Of a DNA stretch of 8,138 nucleotides, positions 4,926-8,138 are shown piece after piece. The number at the start of each line of letters is the position of its first letter. Within the stretch, counting starts at the first letter, position 1. The position numbers and the translations under genes were made by a program. Source of the DNA: Thermoplasmata archaeon (GTDB lineage: Archaea > Thermoplasmatota > Thermoplasmata > Thermoplasmatales > Thermoplasmataceae); NCBI GenBank assembly GCA_021811505.1, contig JAJZOM010000289.1:1-8138 (forward strand), in the 5' to 3' direction. The notes beneath the pieces are model-generated. The model saw nothing but the letters and a program-made list of their open reading frames with translations, did no database searches and was not told the DNA's origin.

Positions 4926-5944
4926 GACTCCCTCATGAATAGGTCCTTGTCCATCAGAGCTTTCAGGCTGCCCAGTTCTTCGGGCCTGAAAATTCCATAT
5001 TCCGTAATGAATGCAGTCACATATCTTGCGGGAGTCACGTCGAAAGCGGGATTCTTCGCATGGCTTTCCTTCGGGCCTATGCTAGTTTCGCCAATCTTCT
5101 TGACCTCCTCCTCACCCCTCTGCTCAACAACAATCTCATCTCCACTTTTCATGGAAAAATCGAACGTGCTCCCCGGTGCAGCTACGTAAAAAGGAACGTT
5201 GTTCTCCTTTGCCAGAACGGCTTTTTCATAGGTACCAATTTTATTTGCAAAATCGCCGTTGCTCGCTATCCTGTCCGCCCCGACTATGGCGAGATCGACC
5301 TCCTTGTTGTGCATGTAGTAACCGGCAGCATTGTCTGCGATGATTGCGTGATCTATATTCTCTTGAAGAAGCTCCCATGCGGTCAGTCTTGCACCCTGCA
5401 ATCTCGGCCTTGTTTCATCCACAAATACGAATATGTTCTTTCCGCTAATCTTGGCCATCCTCATGGGTGCAAGGGCAGTTCCCCAGTCAAGGACCGCGAG
5501 TGCTCCAGCATTGCAGTGTGTGAGAATCCTGGAATCTTGCGATATGAGAGAGTTCCCGTATTCGCCAATCTTTTTACATCTTCCTGATAACTCGGTGGCA
5601 TAACGCCTGGCAGAAGACATCGCGTACTTGTTTGCAGTCATGTACTTTATCGCCTTGAACAGATCATATGCCGTTGGTCTTGTATTCTTTATTAGATTCA
5701 CTGCATCTTCCATTACTTCCCCATTTTCCTTTGCCATTGCCAGGCCATATGCTGCCGCAACCCCAATAGCAGGAGCTCCCCTGACAACCATGTCTTTGAT
5801 TGCAAATGCAATATCCTTGGAATTTTTGGCGTCAAATATCTCCACATTTTCAGGGAGTTTCCTCTGATCAATCATCCTGACTGAATTGTTCTCGAACCAA
5901 ACCGCCTGCAAATTTCTAGCCTGGCCGTCCACGGTGATTTTCAT
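4922..5944 (-). CDS. mtnA: S-methyl-5-thioribose-1-phosphate isomerase
   Basis: The enzyme converts 5-methylthioribose-1-phosphate to 5-methylthioribulose-1-phosphate in methionine salvage and belongs to the eIF2B-alpha/MtnA fold family. At 340 residues it has the family length. The N-terminal mark VRMIDQRKLP (22-31) and DMVVRGAPAIGVAAAYG (51-67) are typical of MtnA. The catalytic pair is present: Cys144 in THCNAGALA and Asp224 in VGADRIASNGD, with NKIGTY after it. Related ribose-1,5-bisphosphate isomerases of the archaeal AMP pathway share the fold, but the IDQRKLP opening favours MtnA. The start ATG (5944-5942) has GGAGG four bases upstream and a TATA box further out, so a very short leader is likely. 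No other methionine-salvage gene is in the window. Its tail overlaps the trpS tail by 4 bp, so neither gene has room for a separate terminator. Confidence 0.93.
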   Translation of the reverse strand: MKITVDGQARNLQAVWFENNSVRMIDQRKLPENVEIFDAKNSKDIAFAIKDMVVRGAPAIGVAAAYGLAMAKENGEVMEDAVNLIKNTRPTAYDLFKAIKYMTANKYAMSSARRYATELSGRCKKIGEYGNSLISQDSRILTHCNAGALAVLDWGTALAPMRMAKISGKNIFVFVDETRPRLQGARLTAWELLQENIDHAIIADNAAGYYMHNKEVDLAIVGADRIASNGDFANKIGTYEKAVLAKENNVPFYVAAPGSTFDFSMKSGDEIVVEQRGEEEVKKIGETSIGPKESHAKNPAFDVTPARYVTAFITEYGIFRPEELGSLKALMDKDLFMRES

Positions 5945-5948
5945 GATT

Positions 5949-5980
5949 CCTCCAGATCATACCAGGGAATATAAAATATA
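5949..5980 (-). promoter_or_regulatory. mtnA promoter and ribosome binding site
   Basis: On the minus strand the AT-rich TATATTTTATAT (5980-5969) is the TATA region; its upstream half would place transcription start near 5954 and so just include the ribosome binding site GGAGG (5953-5949), four bases before the ATG. The upstream ATG at 5960 is out of frame and is not used. Confidence 0.5.
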
Positions 5981-6065
5981 CCGGAAATTCAGGTCCACCG
6001 ACCGGGTTAACAGAGATCGCCAGGAAAATCATCGGTTTTTATGCAGTCATCAGCCAGAGAGCCCC

Positions 6066-6203
6066 ATGAAAATTTTCCCAATTATGCGCCGATTGAAAAT
6101 ATGGATAATATATGGCACATATCTCTGTTACCGAAATACACCAGAATTCCTCAATTCAATTAAGAATATTTATATCCTGAGGACATATACGAATTGCCTT
6201 TGA
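6066..6203 (+). CDS. Doubtful small ORF, 45 residues, between mtnA and tRNA-Lys
   Basis: ATG 6066 to TGA 6203 encodes a basic peptide of 45 residues with a hydrophobic core (LKIWIIYGTYLCY) and no known motif. GTTTTTATG at 6034-6042 is about 27 nt before the ATG, matching the leaderless spacing of this window, and there is no Shine-Dalgarno sequence. Against it: it uses CGC and CGA for arginine where the surrounding genes mostly use AGG/AGA, and its 3' end runs through the tRNA-Lys promoter. I think it is more likely chance than a gene. Confidence 0.12.
   Translation: MKIFPIMRRLKIWIIYGTYLCYRNTPEFLNSIKNIYILRTYTNCL
6168..6177 (+). promoter_or_regulatory. TATA box for tRNA-Lys (and probably rpoH-rpoB)
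   Basis: ATTTATATCC, in an AT-rich setting, lies about 37 nt before the tRNA 5' end, so transcription would start near 6199 and leave a 5' leader of about 10 nt for RNase P to remove. No other suitable TATA box is seen between here and rpoH, so this is also the best candidate promoter for the RNA polymerase genes. Confidence 0.5.
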
Positions 6204-6209
6204 ACATAT

Positions 6210-6283
6210 GGGCCCGTAGCTCAGCTAGGTAGAGCATCTGGCTTTTAACCAGGTGGTCGAGGGTTCGAACCCCTCCGGGCCCG
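6210..6283 (+). tRNA. tRNA-Lys (anticodon UUU)
   Basis: A 74-nt tRNA without an intron. The acceptor stem is seven perfect pairs, GGGCCCG (6210-6216) with CGGGCCC (6276-6282), and the discriminator is G6283. The D arm is GCTCAGCTAGGTAGAGC. The anticodon loop CTTTTAA (6242-6248) gives UUU at 6244-6246, which reads lysine codons. The T arm pairs GAGGG (6259-6263) with CCCTC (6271-6275) around TTCGAAC. The terminal CCA is not encoded (the next bases are CAT), so it is added after processing. rpoH begins 18 bp downstream. Confidence 0.97.
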
Positions 6284-6290
6284 CATAGGC

Positions 6291-6295
6291 GGTGA
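6291..6295 (+). promoter_or_regulatory. Shine-Dalgarno sequence that sets the rpoH start
   Basis: GGTGA abuts ATG 6296 with no gap but lies 6 nt before ATG 6302, a normal distance. This favours 6302 as the rpoH start. The site is only 8 nt from the tRNA 3' end. Confidence 0.6.
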
Positions 6296-6301
6296 ATGAC
6301 G

Positions 6302-6565
6302 ATGGCGAGAGTTAACGTGCTTAAACACGAAATGGTACCAGAACATTATATAGTGGCAAAGAAGGAAGAGGAAACCCTTTTAAAGCAATTGGGAATATCG
6401 AAGGACTTGCTTCCTAGAATTAATAGAAGCGACCCAGCAATAAAGGCTCTTGAAGAAATTAATGGTCAGATTGAAGAGGGTACTATAATTAAGATTATCA
6501 GGAAGAGTCCTACTGCTGGAACATCTACATACTATAGGGTAGTGGAAAGTGGTGTCTTTAAATGA
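6302..6565 (+). CDS. rpoH: DNA-directed RNA polymerase subunit H (Rpo5)
   Basis: This is the small archaeal counterpart of the C-terminal assembly domain of eukaryal Rpb5, a structural subunit of RNA polymerase in the jaw region. The 87 residues fit the family. Marks include NVLKHEMVPEH near the N-terminus, LPRINRSDPAIKAL in the middle, and the signature GTIIKIIRKSPTAG followed by YYRVVESGVFK at the C-terminus. ATG 6302 (MARVNVLKHE) is preferred over ATG 6296 because GGTGA is correctly spaced only for 6302 and family members usually begin just before this segment; if 6296 is used, two residues (MT) are added. The gene follows tRNA-Lys by 18 bp without a visible promoter, and its stop overlaps the rpoB start (ATGA), so the two genes are probably translated in a coupled way. 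Confidence 0.93.
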   Translation: MARVNVLKHEMVPEHYIVAKKEEETLLKQLGISKDLLPRINRSDPAIKALEEINGQIEEGTIIKIIRKSPTAGTSTYYRVVESGVFK

Positions 6566-8138
6566 AGGAGATTATTGATTCGTTTTTTAAGAAGGAAGGT
6601 GCAGTTAACCATCAGATAGAACCCATGAACTATTTTCTGGCAACCAAGGACAATCCAAACAACATAATGCAGATGATTGTCGACGAGACAAAGGTTACGG
6701 ATGATGACGATTTCGGCACCTTGATTCTTGACAAGTCCAAGACCGGCGGCAGGGACATAAGAATTCTTTTTGGGAGAGTCAAGGAAAACGGCAAATATGT
6801 TGGAGACTCTACAATCTGGGTTGAGAAGCCGGAGATCAAGGAAGCTTCTGGTGCTTCGAATCAGATCACCCCAAACGAGGCCAGACTCAGGGACCTCAAC
6901 TATATGGCACCGATAATGCTAAAGGTGGGAATCATAGAGGATGGCGTCCAGAAAGATTACGAAACGATCAAGATCGGTGACATGCCGGTTATGGTGCGCT
7001 CAAAGATATGCACCCTTTATGGCGAAAACCTTGACAATTATATAGAAAAGAACAACGGCCCCGTCAATGGAACCAGGGAGGAGAAGCTTCAGTATGTCGG
7101 GGAAGATCCCAACGACCCCGGAGGTTACTTCATAATCGGAGGTTCCGAGCGCGTCATAGTTTCACTGGAGGATCTTGCACCAAACCGGATCCTTATAGAA
7201 TCTGAGGAAAAGTACGAGACAAGAGTTGAGGTGGCAAAGGTGTTCTCTCAGAAGGGAGGATTCAGGGCGCTCACGTCACTGGAAAAGGGAAATGATGGAA
7301 TTATTAATGTTTCAATTCCAAGTGTCGCTGGAACCATTCCACTGGTCATACTCATGCGAACTCTCGGCATGCAGAAAGATGTTGAAATTCACGACGCAAT
7401 CAGGTCTGTTCCTGAGATGGAACCTATTATCTATGCAAATATTGAGGAAGCGAAAAATATAAAGATCCTGCCTCCAAACGGTATCAATACCACAGAGGAT
7501 GGTATTGCTTATCTCGAAAAGAGATTTGCCTCTGGACAGGCAAAGGAATACAGGGAAAAGAAAGTTTCACAGATGCTTGACAAATCACTTCTTCCTCACC
7601 TTGGGGACTCTCCTGATGACAGGCTCAAGAAGGCAATCTATCTTGGAAGAATGGCAAGATCGCTTCTGGAATTGAGTCTTGGAATCAGGAAGGAGGATGA
7701 TAAAGATCACCTTTCCAACAAGAGGATAAAGCTTTCCAGTGATCTGCTGGATGAACTTTTCAGAGGAGCTTTCCAGGCTGTCATGAAGGACCTCAAGTAC
7801 CAGCTGGAAAGAACCTATAACAGAAAGAAGGGAATCAGGCTCAAACCTGCGGTAAGGCAGGATCTGCTCACACAGAAAATGCTCCACGCAATGGCAACAG
7901 GAAACTGGACGGGCGGAAGAACCGGAATTTCCCAGCTGCTTGACAGGGTGTCCAACGTTAGTACAATGAGCCATCTGAGGAGAATAATATCGCCGCTGAC
8001 AAGATCCCAGCCACACTTCGAGGCGAGGGACCTTCACCCCACACAGTGGGGAAGAATATGCCCGAATGAAACCCCCGAGGGACAGAACTGCGGACTGGTT
8101 AAAAATGCTGCCCTCATGATAAATGTTACGGAAGGCAT
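6562..8138 (+). CDS. rpoB: DNA-directed RNA polymerase subunit B (Rpo2), N-terminal part
   Basis: This is the second-largest catalytic RNA polymerase subunit. About 525 residues are present, and the window edge cuts the gene. Visible marks are NEARLRDLNYMAPI in the N-terminal protrusion region, GGYFIIGGSERVIVSLEDLAPNR in the lobe region (given as GGYFIIGGSERV and VSLEDLAPNR), the fork region VRQDLLTQKMLHAMATGNW and SRSQPHFEAR-like text, and RDLHPTQWGRICPNE leading to ETPEGQNCGLVKN from Glu503. Some archaea split this gene into B'' and B' after this part; the window ends too early to tell. The start ATG at 6562 overlaps the rpoH stop (ATGA); a partial ribosome site GGTG lies 7 nt upstream. The usual archaeal order would put the subunit A genes next. 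Read from the same transcript as rpoH. Confidence 0.97.
   Translation, partial: MKEIIDSFFKKEGAVNHQIEPMNYFLATKDNPNNIMQMIVDETKVTDDDDFGTLILDKSKTGGRDIRILFGRVKENGKYVGDSTIWVEKPEIKEASGASNQITPNEARLRDLNYMAPIMLKVGIIEDGVQKDYETIKIGDMPVMVRSKICTLYGENLDNYIEKNNGPVNGTREEKLQYVGEDPNDPGGYFIIGGSERVIVSLEDLAPNRILIESEEKYETRVEVAKVFSQKGGFRALTSLEKGNDGIINVSIPSVAGTIPLVILMRTLGMQKDVEIHDAIRSVPEMEPIIYANIEEAKNIKILPPNGINTTEDGIAYLEKRFASGQAKEYREKKVSQMLDKSLLPHLGDSPDDRLKKAIYLGRMARSLLELSLGIRKEDDKDHLSNKRIKLSSDLLDELFRGAFQAVMKDLKYQLERTYNRKKGIRLKPAVRQDLLTQKMLHAMATGNWTGGRTGISQLLDRVSNVSTMSHLRRIISPLTRSQPHFEARDLHPTQWGRICPNETPEGQNCGLVKNAALMINVTEG

Noticed and set aside
5060..5587. A 175-codon open frame on the plus strand inside mtnA
   Set aside because: It lies wholly antisense to a well-supported mtnA with its catalytic residues; the translation has no recognisable motif and is best explained as a codon-bias shadow.
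7585..8037. A 150-codon open frame on the minus strand inside rpoB
   Set aside because: It is antisense to highly conserved rpoB sequence, and its cysteine/histidine-rich content shows no ordered motif.
6562..8138. Split rpoB (B''/B') as in methanogens and haloarchaea
   Set aside because: The known split point lies after the ETPEG region, at or beyond the window edge, so the sequence cannot decide.

Overview
The window looks like chromosomal DNA from an archaeon of the Thermoplasmatales type (class Thermoplasmata). Supporting signs seen in the sequence are an archaeal rpoH-rpoB gene pair, an archaeal/eukaryal-type tryptophanyl-tRNA synthetase, a GvpD-like RecA-family ATPase, a tRNA without an encoded CCA end, several genes whose ATG lies about 25-29 nt after a TATA box (leaderless style), and a 5S rRNA gene standing alone, as is known for the unlinked rRNA genes of Thermoplasma. 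I cannot name a genus from sequence alone. No insertion sequence, CRISPR array, integrase or phage gene is visible; this is mostly housekeeping DNA.

Layout, left to right. (1) 1-539, minus: the N-terminal 179 residues of porphobilinogen synthase (hemB), cut by the window edge. (2) A 36-bp divergent promoter region. (3) 576-950, plus: an unrecognised protein of about 124 residues. (4) 947-2404, minus: a two-domain GvpD/KaiC-like ATPase whose second domain has lost its P-loop; it meets the previous gene tail to tail with a 4-bp overlap. (5) About 2453-2990: an AT-rich stretch with no convincing gene, but with inverted repeats, a few tiny ORFs placed after TATA-like boxes and possible decayed coding sequence. 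(6) 5S rRNA at about 2995-3117, then a histidine-phosphatase/phosphoglycerate mutase-like gene 26 bp later. (7) trpS, with its own leaderless promoter, meeting mtnA tail to tail with another 4-bp overlap. (8) mtnA on the minus strand. (9) tRNA-Lys(UUU), followed 18 bp later by rpoH and then rpoB, which overlap by ATGA; rpoB runs off the right edge.

How the parts relate. The genes serve tetrapyrrole synthesis (hemB), translation (5S, trpS, tRNA-Lys), methionine salvage (mtnA), transcription (rpoH, rpoB), and possibly sugar-phosphate metabolism and ATPase-based signalling. Start-site architecture suggests transcription units: hemB, the 124-residue gene and trpS lack a Shine-Dalgarno sequence and have a TATA box near -26, so they probably begin transcripts. 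The phosphatase and rpoH genes have strong Shine-Dalgarno sequences, no well-placed TATA box, and lie just behind stable RNA genes, so they may be read from the 5S and tRNA-Lys promoters. I found no clear new multi-gene system. The best leads are the tRNA-Lys/RNA polymerase linkage, the altered HIGH motif (HLAH) in TrpRS, the ATPase with one dead RecA domain and an upstream mini-ORF, and the structured 2.45-2.99 kb intergenic region.
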